Below the pieces are notes generated by a model. It did no database searches. It had not been told where the DNA came from and saw only the letters and a list, made by a program, of their open reading frames with translations. This document shows positions 41,911-51,634 of a stretch of 64,000 bases of DNA, in pieces. The first letter of the stretch is position 1; each line of letters opens with the position of its first letter. Position numbers and translations under genes: made by a program. The DNA is from Methanoculleus caldifontis (GTDB lineage: Archaea > Halobacteriota > Methanomicrobia > Methanomicrobiales > Methanoculleaceae), in contig NZ_WBKO01000001.1 of assembly GCF_032842345.1 (NCBI RefSeq), forward strand, positions 310,001-374,000, in the 5' to 3' direction.

Positions 41911-42651
41911 ATGAAGAAGAGAGTGTGGTTGATCGTCTTCGGTACGGGGCTTATCGTCCTCTCGATCGCGCTCTACGCCCTGCATTACCTGATCTACCGC
42001 GACTTTTACCACATCGGCATCTACACGCTCGGCGATATCGCGTTCCTCCCGCTCGAGGTCCTCCTGGTGACGCTCGTCGTCCACCAGGTGCTGGAGTCCC
42101 ACGACCGGCGGCAGAGGATTGAGAAACTGAACGTGATCGTCGGCGCGTTCTTCTCGGCTCTCGGAACCTACCTCCTCGCCTACATCTCCGACAACGACCC
42201 CAACCTCGACGAGATCAGGCCGCAGCTGATGGTCGCGGAGACCTGGACCGAGGAGACGTTCTCAAGGGTTGAGGAGCGGCTGAAGCGGCACCCCTGCCGC
42301 ATCGGGGCGGAGGGGATCGATTTTTCGGCCCTCAAAGACCTCCTCGGCTCCCGCGAGGAGTTCCTCCTGCGGCTGCTCGAGAACCCGGTACTCATCGAGC
42401 ACGAGTGGTTCACCGAACTTCTCCAGGCCATCTTTCACTTCAACGAAGAGCTGAAGAGCCGGCCCGGGTTCTCGGACCTGCCCGATGCGGATATAGCCCA
42501 TCTCGCCCGCGACCTCGAGCGGATCTACGGCCTCCTGATCCGCGAGTGGCTGGAATACATGCGCTACCTGCAGAAGAACTACCCGTACCTCTTCTCGCTT
42601 GCGATGCGGAGGAATCCCTTCGACGAGAAGGCTTCGGCGATCATAAGGTGA
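41911..42651 (+). CDS. Membrane protein with two N-terminal helices and a cytosolic helical domain
   Basis: A 246-residue protein. Two TM helices, VWLIVFGTGLIVLSIALYAL (about 5-30) and GDIAFLPLEVLLVTLVVHQV (about 40-62), are followed by a charged, helical cytosolic part with HDRRQRIEKLNVIVGAFFSA and RDLERIYGLLIREWLEYMRY. Similar archaeal proteins are annotated only as conserved. The ATG 41911 is preferred to a GTG 18 bases upstream. Its stop is 14 bases from the convergent HEAT-like gene. Confidence 0.65.
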   Translation: MKKRVWLIVFGTGLIVLSIALYALHYLIYRDFYHIGIYTLGDIAFLPLEVLLVTLVVHQVLESHDRRQRIEKLNVIVGAFFSALGTYLLAYISDNDPNLDEIRPQLMVAETWTEETFSRVEERLKRHPCRIGAEGIDFSALKDLLGSREEFLLRLLENPVLIEHEWFTELLQAIFHFNEELKSRPGFSDLPDADIAHLARDLERIYGLLIREWLEYMRYLQKNYPYLFSLAMRRNPFDEKASAIIR

Positions 42652-42665
42652 ACAGGACGGGGTTT

Positions 42666-43490
42666 TCACCCCACCTGCGCCCGGATGTGCTGCACCGTCT
42701 CGGGATACCGGTCCCGGAGCCGGCTGTCGTCGAGGTTCTCCCGGATGATCCAGCGGATATCCCGGTCGTCGAGCGTCGCAAGCTGCCGCAGGTACTCAAA
42801 CCCGGTCGTGGGCAGGGCCGCGACGACCAGACCGAGCGTGTAGCCGAGCGCATTTTTGAGCGCGAGGAACGCATCGGACTGACGCTCCTCTGCCATATAT
42901 ACCCGGATCAGCGTCTTCCGGTGGAGCCGGAGCGCCGTCTCGGCGAGGTCGGCCTCGGCGAGCAGGTCGGGCTCGGCGATCCCGGCGACCGCGGCCCGCA
43001 TGGCAAGCCATGACCCTCCCTCGACCCAGCCCTCCAGTTCGGGGACGGCCGTGTCCCGCTGCCGGGAGAGGAGGTCCTGGACCCCCAGCGCCACCGCCTC
43101 ACGGACCCGGCACCGCGGATCGGCGGAGGCCTCCGCGAGGTGCCGGGCCGCCTCCCCCGCGCACGCCGGGGAGACGGACCCGATCGCCGCGATCCCCCTG
43201 ATGCCGCAGAAGACGAGGAACTCGTACGGGTCGCCGGCAGGCGCGTCCTCAGGGGAGACGCAGGCGAGTTCGACGCAGAGGTTCCAGAGGGCCCGGTGGT
43301 CGTCGGGATCGGCGACCGCGAACTCCCGCACGGTCTCGCCGAACGCCCCGGCGAGTTCGAGGTTTGTCCGGGGTCCGGGCAGATGGCTTTCGGTAACGAG
43401 GTAGGCGAGGAGGTCTCCGGCGCTCCCGCTCGCGAGGAGATCGGTGAGCAGTCGGGCGATCTCTCTGATATAGATCTCTCTGGCGGTCAT
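42666..43490 (-). CDS. Helical repeat (HEAT-like) hypothetical protein
   Basis: A 274-residue all-helical protein. Repeating helix pairs such as GIRGIAAIGSVSPACAGEAA, DPRCRVREAVALGVQDLLSR and GSWLAMRAAVAGIAEPDLLA resemble HEAT/ARM-type scaffolds. It ends TLDDRDIRWIIRENLDDSRL and HIRAQVG. It probably binds another protein. The gene lies 42 bases downstream of a small GTPase gene on the same strand, so a GTPase-scaffold pair is plausible (inference). Confidence 0.6.
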   Translation of the reverse strand: MTAREIYIREIARLLTDLLASGSAGDLLAYLVTESHLPGPRTNLELAGAFGETVREFAVADPDDHRALWNLCVELACVSPEDAPAGDPYEFLVFCGIRGIAAIGSVSPACAGEAARHLAEASADPRCRVREAVALGVQDLLSRQRDTAVPELEGWVEGGSWLAMRAAVAGIAEPDLLAEADLAETALRLHRKTLIRVYMAEERQSDAFLALKNALGYTLGLVVAALPTTGFEYLRQLATLDDRDIRWIIRENLDDSRLRDRYPETVQHIRAQVG

Positions 43491-43532
43491 CGTCGCTAGA
43501 GATCAACGACCCACGGAGGGTAATAATGATCG

Positions 43533-44018
43533 CTACCGGGCGGCAAGGGTCGCGACGAAAGCGTCGAGCGCTGCGTGGACACTCTCGGCATTCCGGGCCG
43601 AGATGGGGTGCACCGTCTCCCCGGGCAGGTCCCGGCGGACGGATTCGGGCGCCGCGTCCGGGCAGTCGCACTTGTTCGCCATGAACGCGAGCGGCACGCC
43701 CACCGCCTTCAACTGACCGTAAAGGTGCCGCGTCATCGCATCCACGCCCGTGGTGGCGTCCACGATGACGATCGCGCCGTCCATCCCGCGCGAGAGGATC
43801 TGCCGGACGAACTCGAACCGCTCCTGGCCGGGCGTCCCGAAGAGGTAGACCGCATGGTCCCTCACCTGCAGCCTGCCGAAGTCAAAGGCGACGGTCGTGG
43901 GGCCTTCGCTTGAGGATGCTTCGATATGGCGGCTCCGGGGGTCGAGTGCCTGGATGAAACTGGACTTGCCTGCATTGAATGAACCAAAGACGACAATCTT
44001 GAGCCTGCCTTCTGCCAT
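43533..44018 (-). CDS. Small GTPase (Ras/MglA-like)
   Basis: A 161-residue protein with G1 FGSFNAGKSSFIQAL (residues 11-25), a switch I Thr in SEGPTTVAFDFG, G3 LFGTPGQERFEFVR, G4 FMANKCDCP (NKCD) and G5 SAR. G3 reads GTPG rather than DxxG, as in several archaeal and bacterial Ras-like proteins of the MglA/Rup group. Partners are often roadblock or scaffold proteins. The ATG 44016-44018 removes an upstream frame that has no coding sense. The helical-repeat gene follows it. Confidence 0.85.
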   Translation of the reverse strand: MAEGRLKIVVFGSFNAGKSSFIQALDPRSRHIEASSSEGPTTVAFDFGRLQVRDHAVYLFGTPGQERFEFVRQILSRGMDGAIVIVDATTGVDAMTRHLYGQLKAVGVPLAFMANKCDCPDAAPESVRRDLPGETVHPISARNAESVHAALDAFVATLAAR

Positions 44019-44205
44019 CAGCCTTCTATTGGCGCCTGCAGGTTTTAGGGTTTTGCTATTGCGGCGCAGCGAAAGCGGAAGCGGTGCGTCCGGGCGGTGC
44101 GGGAACTGTTTTTTCCAGCGTATCGGTGCCGGGAAAGAATATACCCACGGCTGCGCAGGCGTCATGGGATCAACAGAGATATACCCGCAGATCCAACCTA
44201 GAGGT

Positions 44206-44553
44206 ATGGAGGAGACGGACGCAGTCGTGCAGGAGATCATGGCCGCCCTGAACGGCCTCCTGCACCGGGAGAGGCACGCCGATCTCCAGGCATCAGCTCT
44301 CGAGGAGCGGGAGTACCCCCTGGCCGAGACGTTCCGGATGGTCCAGGACATGGAGACCGAGAGCGCCATCGAGGAAGTCCTCACGAAGTTCGGGTTCGCA
44401 TACTACACCGTCGACGACGATGCAGAGCTCTGGGTCTCCGACGACCACGGCCTGATGGTCTTCCTCTCCTTTACCGCCCCTGACGGGCGCTACTACAACT
44501 ACCGGATCGTCGCGTTCGACGTCGTCGGCGAAGACGAGACGGAGGGGCTATGA
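44206..44553 (+). CDS. Small acidic conserved hypothetical protein
   Basis: About 115 residues, alpha/beta in look: MEETDAVVQEIMAALNGLLH, an acidic helix, TKFGFAYYTVDDDAELWVSD, then GLMVFLSFTAPDGRYYNYRI. The second half suggests a five-strand sheet. No family recognised. ATG 44206 follows AGAGGT and lies about 29 bases after GAGATATACCC; an ATG at 44164 gives a longer N-terminus. Its stop overlaps an ATG that opens the next frame. Confidence 0.55.
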   Translation: MEETDAVVQEIMAALNGLLHRERHADLQASALEEREYPLAETFRMVQDMETESAIEEVLTKFGFAYYTVDDDAELWVSDDHGLMVFLSFTAPDGRYYNYRIVAFDVVGEDETEGL

Positions 44554-44654
44554 GCCTTCTGTCCTTCGCGGGCGACGCGGAGAGGGTTCTTGCGCCAGCA
44601 CTATATACCGCAAGCGAGATCAGGTGGAGAACAGAACCGGGTGGTGGCATCACG

Positions 44655-45185
44655 ATGGAACGTTCGGTAAAACGCCTCATGGAAGATAGGGAGAAGCGGT
44701 GCGAGGAGAACCTCGGCAAATACATCGAACAGCTCTCGGACGAGAGCACGCCCTACCGGCTGCGCGCCGCAGAGGCGCTCGGCGGTTGCGGCGATGAGCG
44801 GGCGGTCGAACCGCTCATCGCCGCCCTCTCCGACCGGGAGAACGAGGTCCGCTGGTTTGCGGCGCAGGGGCTCGGCAAACTCCGCGACCCCCGCGCGGTC
44901 GAGCCCCTCCTCCCGCTCGTCGCCGACCCGCACCGGTGGGTGCGGCGCGGGGCCGCCTGGGCGCTCGGCGAACTCGGCGACTCCCGCGCGGTCGAACCGA
45001 TCCTCCCCCTCCTCGCGGACAGGAAGAAGGACGTCCGGGCGGTCGCCGCCGAAGCGCTCGGCAAACTCCGCGACTCCCGGGCGACCGCCCCTCTCTTTGC
45101 CGCGCTCGAGAGCGAGGAGGAGCCCGAGGTCAGGACGGCGATCCGCCGCGCGCTCCGCGAGATCACCGGCGAGGCGGTCGTTTGA
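44655..45185 (+). CDS. HEAT/PBS lyase-type repeat protein
   Basis: A 176-residue protein of four or five short HEAT (PBS-lyase-like) repeats of about 31 residues: LRAAEALGGCGDERAVEPLI, VRWFAAQGLGKLRDPRAVEP, VRRGAAWALGELGDSRAVEP, VRAVAAEALGKLRDSRATAP. Such repeats bind proteins or act as lyases in cofactor assembly. ATG 44655 follows GGTGGTGGC and a TATA box CACTATATACC near 44598; an ATG at 44550 overlapping the upstream stop is the alternative. Its stop overlaps the TTG start of the M1 peptidase (TTGA), so the two proteins may form a complex. Confidence 0.78.
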   Translation: MERSVKRLMEDREKRCEENLGKYIEQLSDESTPYRLRAAEALGGCGDERAVEPLIAALSDRENEVRWFAAQGLGKLRDPRAVEPLLPLVADPHRWVRRGAAWALGELGDSRAVEPILPLLADRKKDVRAVAAEALGKLRDSRATAPLFAALESEEEPEVRTAIRRALREITGEAVV

Positions 45186-48037
45186 CCGGCGGAGAGGAGA
45201 GCCCTGAACGGCTCTTTCGCTACTACCCGGAGGACTTCGGGGCGCTCCCGGTCCGGGTCGTCCATATGGACCTCGTCTTTGACGTCTACGACGGCCACAC
45301 CCGCGTCGTCTCGGCCCTCACCGCAGAGAACCTTGAATCGCCGCTCGCATCCCTCGCCCTCAACGCCCGCGACCTCGACATCCTCCGCGTCGCCTGCGCC
45401 GGGTACGATACCGCCCACACATACGACCGGAGCGCCGCAGTCCTCACCGTCACCTTCGACCCGCCCGTTCCGCCCCGGACCCGGTTCACCCTCGAGACCG
45501 AGACGATCTGCCGGCCGAGCAGCCACATCCTCGAGGGCCTCTACTACGACGGCTCCCGCCCCGGCGGGGCGCCGACCCAGATCACCCAGTGCCAGCAGTG
45601 GGGGTTCCAGCGGCTGGTCCCCTGCCTCGACGACATGACCGCGAAATGCACCTACAGGACGGTGATCATCGCGGACGACGGTTACACGAACACGATCTCG
45701 AACGGCGACCCTGCAGGATCGCGGCTCCCCTGCGGACCCGGCCGCTCCGTCCAGGAGTATCACAACATCACAACACCGATGGCTCCCTACCTCTTCTTCC
45801 TCGGCGTGGGGTGCTACGAGACCTACCGGCGGGAGTTCGAGTATCCCGACGGCCGGACGTTCGCCCTCGAACTCCTCGCAAAACCCGGCTCCTACCCCGC
45901 GGCCGCGGAGCGTGCGCTCGAGATCCTCGCGGACGGCGTGATGTGGGTCCACCTCTTCACCGGCCGGGGCCGGTACCGGGACCTGGAGGCCCGGAAGGAG
46001 GCATGGCGGCTAATCCGGGTGCGGGACGCGGCAAAGCGCTCCGGCGATGCGGAGGCGCTCGATACGGCGAGAAGGGCTCTCGCCGGGCTTGTCGCGGGGC
46101 TTGAGACCGGATACGCCTACACGGGGGCGGTCTACCGGGAGATCGCGATGCAGAACTCCGACTTCGGCGGGATGGAGAACGTCGGGAACACGACGATCGC
46201 CGCAAACCGGTTGATGCCCGGCCCCGATACGACCGACCCGGCCTTCGAGTACATGGTCGCGGTCAAGGTCCACGAGTACTACCACAACGAGAACGGCTCG
46301 GAGGTGACGGGGTGGAGCCCGTTCGAGATCTGGCTCAACGAGGCCGTGACGGTCCATATCGAGGACCAGCACCACGCCTTCTTCTTCGGCGAGGCCTACT
46401 CCCGCCTCAGGACCGTCCTCGACCTTCTCGAGCCCTCGGCCGGGACGCTCGCCCTCGACCGGGGCGCGGGCTCAATGCCGATCGAGCCGGACGGCTTCAA
46501 CGACCCGAACGACCTCATCACCGGCGTCACCTATGTCAAGGCCCCGGAGTTCGTCAGGATGATCGAGACCCTGATGGGCAGGGAGAAGTTCGCCGAAGGC
46601 CTCGCCCTCTACCACGACCGGTTCCGGCACGGCAACGCCTCCCGCGAGGACTGGATCCGCTGCATGGAGGAGGTCTCGGGCGAGGACTTCTCCGGGATGG
46701 CGGCGGTCTGGCTGAAGGAGAAGGAGTACCCGATCCTCACCGTCACCCCGGCCTACGACCCCGATACCCGGCGGTTCAGCCTCATCTGCCGCCAGAACCG
46801 CTCGCCTGGCGGCCGGATATGGGAGTTCCCGTTCCGGTTCGCGCTTCTGGATGCAGAAGGCCGGGAGCTTGCGGACCGGACCGTCCGCATCGCGGAGGAG
46901 AGCAGCACGGTCGTCCTCGACGGCGTCGATAAGCCCGCGTTCCTCTCGCTCAACCGCGGCTACTCCTTCTACGGGAAGGTGGCATACCGCCCGCCGGAGG
47001 ACGAACTCTACCTCCAGGTCGGGAAGGACCCGGATATCGTCGGCAGGTTCATCGCGTTCGCGGCGCTCGCCGACCGCGAGATGCTCAGACTGCTCGAGAA
47101 CCCGGACGCAACCGTCTCCGGAAAGTTCGCCGACCTCTGCGCCACGCTCCTCGCCGACGACGACCTCATGGACGAGGCGGGCGGTCAGTTCCTGACCATC
47201 TTCCCCTCGGTCGAGGACGAGCGCTTCCGCCACCATTACCGGGCGCTCCACGACGCGCGGAAGAAGATCCTCGCCGCCGTCGCCGCCCGCAACCGCGAGA
47301 CCCTCCTCTCCGTCTACCGGTGGGCCGCAGGCGCCCCGGCCGGGGCCGGCTCCCTTGAGGAGGAGGCCGCGGCGATCCGCCGGCGGCAGAGGAAGAACGC
47401 ATGCCTCGCGATCCTCGCGACCCTCGATGTTCCCGAGGTCCACGAACTACTCCTCCGGCAGTTCCGGGAGGGAACGGCCGCAAGCGACCGCCTCGTCGCG
47501 TTCTCGCTGATCCTCGATAGCAGCGCCCCGGAGCGACGGGAGGTCCTCGCGGCATTCGCGGCCGACTCGGCAGAACGCCCGGTCGCCTGGGAGGCCTTCC
47601 TCGCCGCGGTCGCCGGGAGCGACGCCGACGACCTCGTCGCGATCCTCCGCGGGATCGAGTCCTCCCCCGCCTTCTCGGTCGAGCAGGCCGACCAGCAGCG
47701 GGCGCTCTATGCACGGTTCGCGCTCAACAGGAAGCGGTCGCTCGAGACCGCAGAGGGACGGGCCTACCTTGCGGAGATCCTCCGGCGACTCGCCCCGGTC
47801 AACGAGTACAGCACCGTCCGGGCCCTCGACGCCTTCGCGTTCGTCGAGGCGATAGAGGAGCGCCACCGGGTCCCGGCGGTCGGGGTGCTCGCGGACCTCC
47901 TCGCCTCGCTCGACGCGGAGGCGCACCCGTCCGTCTACAACAGCACCCGCCGGTTCCTTCTCGGTGCGCCGGAGGCGGTCAGGGCATACGAGGCCGAGCA
48001 CGGCCCTATTCCGGCACTCAGGGGATTCAACTCCTGA
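45182..48037 (+). CDS. M1-family zinc aminopeptidase
   Basis: A 951-residue peptidase. The N-terminal beta domain (to about 220) precedes the catalytic thermolysin-like domain: the exopeptidase motif reads FGGMENVGNTT near 328 (GGMEN instead of GAMEN), and zinc is held by HEYYH (H364, H368) and E387 in NEAVT, spaced as HExxH-18-E. A beta sandwich and a long helical C-terminal domain follow, as in aminopeptidase N. It removes N-terminal residues from peptides in the cytosol. A TTG start in the upstream HEAT gene's stop is inferred; the next Met is near 45267. A longer frame upstream is antisense-like. Confidence 0.88.
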   Translation: MTGGEESPERLFRYYPEDFGALPVRVVHMDLVFDVYDGHTRVVSALTAENLESPLASLALNARDLDILRVACAGYDTAHTYDRSAAVLTVTFDPPVPPRTRFTLETETICRPSSHILEGLYYDGSRPGGAPTQITQCQQWGFQRLVPCLDDMTAKCTYRTVIIADDGYTNTISNGDPAGSRLPCGPGRSVQEYHNITTPMAPYLFFLGVGCYETYRREFEYPDGRTFALELLAKPGSYPAAAERALEILADGVMWVHLFTGRGRYRDLEARKEAWRLIRVRDAAKRSGDAEALDTARRALAGLVAGLETGYAYTGAVYREIAMQNSDFGGMENVGNTTIAANRLMPGPDTTDPAFEYMVAVKVHEYYHNENGSEVTGWSPFEIWLNEAVTVHIEDQHHAFFFGEAYSRLRTVLDLLEPSAGTLALDRGAGSMPIEPDGFNDPNDLITGVTYVKAPEFVRMIETLMGREKFAEGLALYHDRFRHGNASREDWIRCMEEVSGEDFSGMAAVWLKEKEYPILTVTPAYDPDTRRFSLICRQNRSPGGRIWEFPFRFALLDAEGRELADRTVRIAEESSTVVLDGVDKPAFLSLNRGYSFYGKVAYRPPEDELYLQVGKDPDIVGRFIAFAALADREMLRLLENPDATVSGKFADLCATLLADDDLMDEAGGQFLTIFPSVEDERFRHHYRALHDARKKILAAVAARNRETLLSVYRWAAGAPAGAGSLEEEAAAIRRRQRKNACLAILATLDVPEVHELLLRQFREGTAASDRLVAFSLILDSSAPERREVLAAFAADSAERPVAWEAFLAAVAGSDADDLVAILRGIESSPAFSVEQADQQRALYARFALNRKRSLETAEGRAYLAEILRRLAPVNEYSTVRALDAFAFVEAIEERHRVPAVGVLADLLASLDAEAHPSVYNSTRRFLLGAPEAVRAYEAEHGPIPALRGFNS

Positions 48038-48104
48038 GAACGCCTCAACATCTTTAGATGGGAGTGGGAAGACTCGCTCATAGCGGCAGGTGCAACCCGG
48101 AGGG

Positions 48105-48345
48105 TAGGAGCGTGCTGATACTTCCCTTCACACCTTCGGTGCTCGAACTCCTTTCCCTTTAGGAAAGTCGTCCTTCAAAGCCTGATGGCTTCTCAAGCTC
48201 ACTTACGTTCGCACTTCGCGGCTTCGCGCCTTCGCGTGAGGTTTTTGCTATCTCTATGATAACCTCGCGCGAAGCCGCGAAAAACGCGAAGTTTGGTATG
48301 TCGCTGAGAGTAACTCCTTTTCGCGCCTTCGCGTGAGCCGGTGCT
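48105..48345. repeat. Dispersed structured repeat, copy E
   Basis: Lies between the convergent M1 peptidase and MBL hydrolase genes. Modules in the same order as copy D: CACC-TTC-GGTG, CTTTCC-CTTTA-GGAAAG (48151-48167), AAGCC-TGAT-GGCTT (48177-48190), then CTTCGCGGCTTCGCG arms (from 48214) and CCTCGCGCGAAGCCGCGAA (from 48263). Confidence 0.82.
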
Positions 48346-48425
48346 GTGTGGATCGTCGCGAAGGCTATTCGACCTCAGGAAGCGAGTATCCACAGAACCC
48401 AGGTCCAGGGGAACCTGCCCCGTGC

Positions 48426-49265
48426 TCACCCGTACTCGAGGTGCAGCCCGACACCGGTCTCGCGGACGTCCGCGACCTTTGCGAGCGCAATCTTTGCCGC
48501 AAGCCCGGTGCAGTGGCAGGGGTGGAGGGCCGCCGGCCGCACCTTTGCAAAATAGTCGAGGATCCCCTCTATCTGCTCTGCCGGAGGGTCGAGGAGGTGG
48601 AACCCCCCGATGACGTCCGCCACCCGGTCTTCGCCGCAGACCTCTCGTGCCTGCTCGACGATCGAGCAGATGCCCGCGTGGGAACACCCTGTTACGATGA
48701 CGAGCCCTTCTTCCGTCCTGCAGGCGAGCGCCGTATCGTCGGGGACAGTGTCGTCGCGGATGCCGTCGGGGGTGTAGATGTAGCCGCCCGAAGGCGCCGG
48801 TTCGAACGGAAACCGCCGCTCGATCTCGCCGAGGAAGACCAGGTTCTCGGTCAGCCAGAGGGGGGCGGCGGTGAGGAGGACCTTCCCGTGCCGGAAGAGT
48901 TCCTCGACCGAGAGGTGGCACCCGATCTCCCCGACGCCGTCGCAACTCCGGGTGAGGAACGCGTCTGGGTGGGCGACGAACGTGGGCTCGACCCGCTCGC
49001 GGCCCTCGATGATCGCCTCGGTGTGGAGCCGGAGCAGCGCATCGAGGCCCCAGGTGTGGTCGAGGTGGCCGTGGGAGAGGACGATCTCGCCGACACGGAG
49101 GAGGTCGATCCCCATCTTGCGGGCGTTCTCGACGAGGATGCCCGAGTAGCCGGTATCGAAGAGGACGCGGGTCTCGCCGTCCTCGATGTAGATCGAGAGG
49201 CCGGGCTCCGCAAGGAAGTAGCGGTCGGTCAGGGTGGCGTTGTCCACGAGAACCGTCAGCCTCAC
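48426..49265 (-). CDS. MBL-fold metallo-hydrolase, dihydropterin-type group
   Basis: A 279-residue protein of the MJ0301-like family, sometimes named as an RFA-P synthase relative in methanopterin work. The N-terminus VLVDNATLTDRYFLAEPGLS is typical, followed by ETRVLFDTGYSG, LSHGHLDHTWGL (HxHxDH), VTGCSHAGICSIV and ALHPCHCTG near the end. It binds two metal ions; its true substrate is unsettled. It stands alone. Confidence 0.8.
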   Translation of the reverse strand: MRLTVLVDNATLTDRYFLAEPGLSIYIEDGETRVLFDTGYSGILVENARKMGIDLLRVGEIVLSHGHLDHTWGLDALLRLHTEAIIEGRERVEPTFVAHPDAFLTRSCDGVGEIGCHLSVEELFRHGKVLLTAAPLWLTENLVFLGEIERRFPFEPAPSGGYIYTPDGIRDDTVPDDTALACRTEEGLVIVTGCSHAGICSIVEQAREVCGEDRVADVIGGFHLLDPPAEQIEGILDYFAKVRPAALHPCHCTGLAAKIALAKVADVRETGVGLHLEYG

Positions 49266-49519
49266 GGACTACGCCCCCTCGGGGAGTTCCGGGGTCGCGA
49301 GCGGGTCCATGCAGGTAATGGGAACGTCGTGGTTAAGAAGGTTTCCAAAAAGCATTCCACAGGATCGTCCCCCTGAGCGCGTTAAACGTATAGAGAGCCC
49401 CCGAAACGCCGAAAAAGGCGCCCTGCCCCCCGGTCCGGCAAGATGGCCCGGGAGGCTGTAATCCGGGGGAGGAAAGAGATCCTCCCTCATCGCAATGGAG
49501 GTTTTGAGAGCGGGCCGGG
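49266..49519. other. Intergenic stretch, no gene seen
   Basis: About 250 bases between the MBL gene start and the cheW 3' end. Short open frames lack coding composition. Confidence 0.4.
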
Positions 49520-50008
49520 TCAGACCGGTCCGCGGCCGCGGGTGACCAGGTCGCCGAGGATCTTCGGGACGTCGATCCAGACGACCAGATCTTTCTCCGC
49601 CTGTCTTCCGCTCCCCTCGCCGCGGCTGAGTTTGATGATGCCCTTGATGTAAGCCGCGCTCGAGAACGATTCGTCCATGGTCTCGGTATCCTCCTCCGGG
49701 ACCTTGATGACGCTGTGGACCTCGTCCACGATGATCCCGATGTTCGAGCCCCCGGCCGCTTCCGGGACCAGGACGATGATCTTCTGGTTCCCGGAGACCC
49801 CTCCGGCCGGCACCTGGTCGAGGAGGCTCGCGAGATCGATGATGTTCGTGAGTTCCCCTCGCAGGTTGATGATCCCGGCGAGGTAGGGGGGCGCCCGGGG
49901 GATCGGGGTGATCGGCATCATCTCGACGATCTCTCGCGCGACGCCGATATCCAGGGCGTAGAGGGAGTTCTTGATCTCGAACTCCACCACGTCTATGGTA
50001 GCTGCCAA
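49520..50008 (-). CDS. cheW: Chemotaxis coupling protein CheW
   Basis: A 162-residue adaptor that links receptors to CheA. It has the CheW fold: VEFEIKNSLYALDIGVAREI, then ITPIPRAPPYLAGIINLRGE (the conserved IxxRGxxxP-type loop), NIIDLASLL, and NIGIIVDEVHSVIKVPEED. It starts 12 bases after the receptor gene on the same strand, which implies a working pair. No cheA, cheY or flagellar genes are in the window. Confidence 0.9.
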   Translation of the reverse strand: MAATIDVVEFEIKNSLYALDIGVAREIVEMMPITPIPRAPPYLAGIINLRGELTNIIDLASLLDQVPAGGVSGNQKIIVLVPEAAGGSNIGIIVDEVHSVIKVPEEDTETMDESFSSAAYIKGIIKLSRGEGSGRQAEKDLVVWIDVPKILGDLVTRGRGPV

Positions 50009-50020
50009 CCGCTCGCCCCC

Positions 50021-51634
50021 CTATACCCTGATACCCTTCGTGCTCGCCCGCAGGCGCGACGCCATGCCGTTGAGCTCGTGAGTGGCGCTCCCGATCTCCT
50101 CGATCGAAGCGCTGGTCTCCTCGGCAAGGGCCGCAAGGTTCTCCATCTGGACCTGGGTCTCCTTGGTCAGCCGGGTCCCCTCGCTCATGGCCTGCACCAC
50201 CTGGTTCGCGGTGGTCGCCTGATCCTCCGTCGCCTTCGCGATCTCCGCGATACTCCGGGTCATGGCCCCGGTCTCGGCGATGATCTCGTTCAAGGCCCCG
50301 ATCGTCTGGTTCACGCTCTCGACGCCGGAGCCGATCTCGCTGCTCGCGGACCGGATCGAGGATGCCGTCTTCGCGCTGCTCGTCTGGATCCCGTCGATGA
50401 CCTGCTCGATATGGCGGGTCGCGCTCTTCGTCTCGCCGGCAAGGTTCCGGACCTCGCCCGCGACGACCGCGAACCCCCGGCCGTGCTCCCCGGCGCGTGC
50501 GGCCTCGATCGCGGCGTTCAGCGCGAGGAGGTTGATCTGGCTCGCGACATCGTTGATCATCTTGGCGATCTTGTCGATCTCGCGGATCTGGGCGTTGAGA
50601 TTCTCGATCTCGGCGACGCTCTGCTCCGCGATCTTCTCGACGCCGCCCATCTTCCTGCCGGCTTCGTTCCCGAGCCCCTGGGCCTCTTTCCCACGGGACG
50701 CGGTCTTCTTAGCCCGTTCGAGGACGTCCTGCGCGGTGCTCGCCACCTCCTCGTTCGAGGCCGAGAGGTCGGCGATCTGGTGGTCGACGGCTTCGATCCG
50801 GCCAAGCACCTGCTTGGCAAGATCGGCGCACCGCTGGCTCGTCATCGCCACCTGTTCGGATGCCTTCGCGATCTCGTCCGAGCCTTTGGTCATCTCCGTC
50901 GTCCCGGCCTCTAACTGGCCGATAGCCTGGTTGAGGTTCGTGACGTTCGCCGAGAGGGCGGTCCCGATGTTGTTTAAGGCCTCCTTGAACCTGCTGAACT
51001 CTCCGGCCGCACGGATCTTCTCGTTGAACCGGACGGTGTAGTCCCTGGCGGCGTACGACTCCGCAAGCCTCATCCCCTCCTCAAGCGGCTCCACTACCGC
51101 CGCGAGGATCCCGTTCATCCCCTCGGCGAGCGTACGGATATCCCCCGTGTAGCGCTCCGTCTCGGTCCTGGCTTTCAGGTTCCCCTCCCTCGCCTCCGTA
51201 GCCACGCGGAGGATATCGGCGACGGCACGCCTCCTCTCGGTCACGTCGGGGAAGTACTCGATCGCCCCCACGACCCTTCCCCGTTCGTCGGTCAGCGGCG
51301 CGCCGGTGCAATCGATGATCCCGCCGCCGCAGGTGTTGTCGCAGCGGTGGACGGTGCGCCGCTCCATAGCGACCCTGCACGGACATTGCGGGGTCTTGCA
51401 GTTGCCGGTCCGGTAGAGGTCGTAGCACCGCTTCCCGAGGGCATCCTCCTTCCTCATCCCGAGAAGGGTCGCGGCCGCCTGGTTGATGTAGATGATCCTG
51501 TATTCGGTGTCGACCAGGTGCATGGGCAGTGCGATGGAGTCGAGCCCCTGGGCGAGAAGCCTGTACCGGGCGAGTTCATCCCCGGATCCTCCGGCATTCT
51601 CTGCCGGGCTATCTGATGGTGGTGTGACGCTCAT
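50021..51634 (-). CDS. Soluble methyl-accepting chemotaxis protein with Cys-rich PAS domain
   Basis: A 537-residue receptor without membrane helices. Residues about 22-130 form a PAS domain with seven Cys in 40 residues (70, 79, 84, 86, 98, 102, 109: [17 protein letters not shown] and HRCDNTC). A HAMP-like linker follows (about 135-235), then the signalling coiled coil with the tip [20 protein letters not shown] and a second methylation helix. The Cys cluster could hold metal or sense redox state (inference). It precedes cheW by 12 bases. Confidence 0.88.
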   Translation of the reverse strand: MSVTPPSDSPAENAGGSGDELARYRLLAQGLDSIALPMHLVDTEYRIIYINQAAATLLGMRKEDALGKRCYDLYRTGNCKTPQCPCRVAMERRTVHRCDNTCGGGIIDCTGAPLTDERGRVVGAIEYFPDVTERRRAVADILRVATEAREGNLKARTETERYTGDIRTLAEGMNGILAAVVEPLEEGMRLAESYAARDYTVRFNEKIRAAGEFSRFKEALNNIGTALSANVTNLNQAIGQLEAGTTEMTKGSDEIAKASEQVAMTSQRCADLAKQVLGRIEAVDHQIADLSASNEEVASTAQDVLERAKKTASRGKEAQGLGNEAGRKMGGVEKIAEQSVAEIENLNAQIREIDKIAKMINDVASQINLLALNAAIEAARAGEHGRGFAVVAGEVRNLAGETKSATRHIEQVIDGIQTSSAKTASSIRSASSEIGSGVESVNQTIGALNEIIAETGAMTRSIAEIAKATEDQATTANQVVQAMSEGTRLTKETQVQMENLAALAEETSASIEEIGSATHELNGMASRLRASTKGIRV

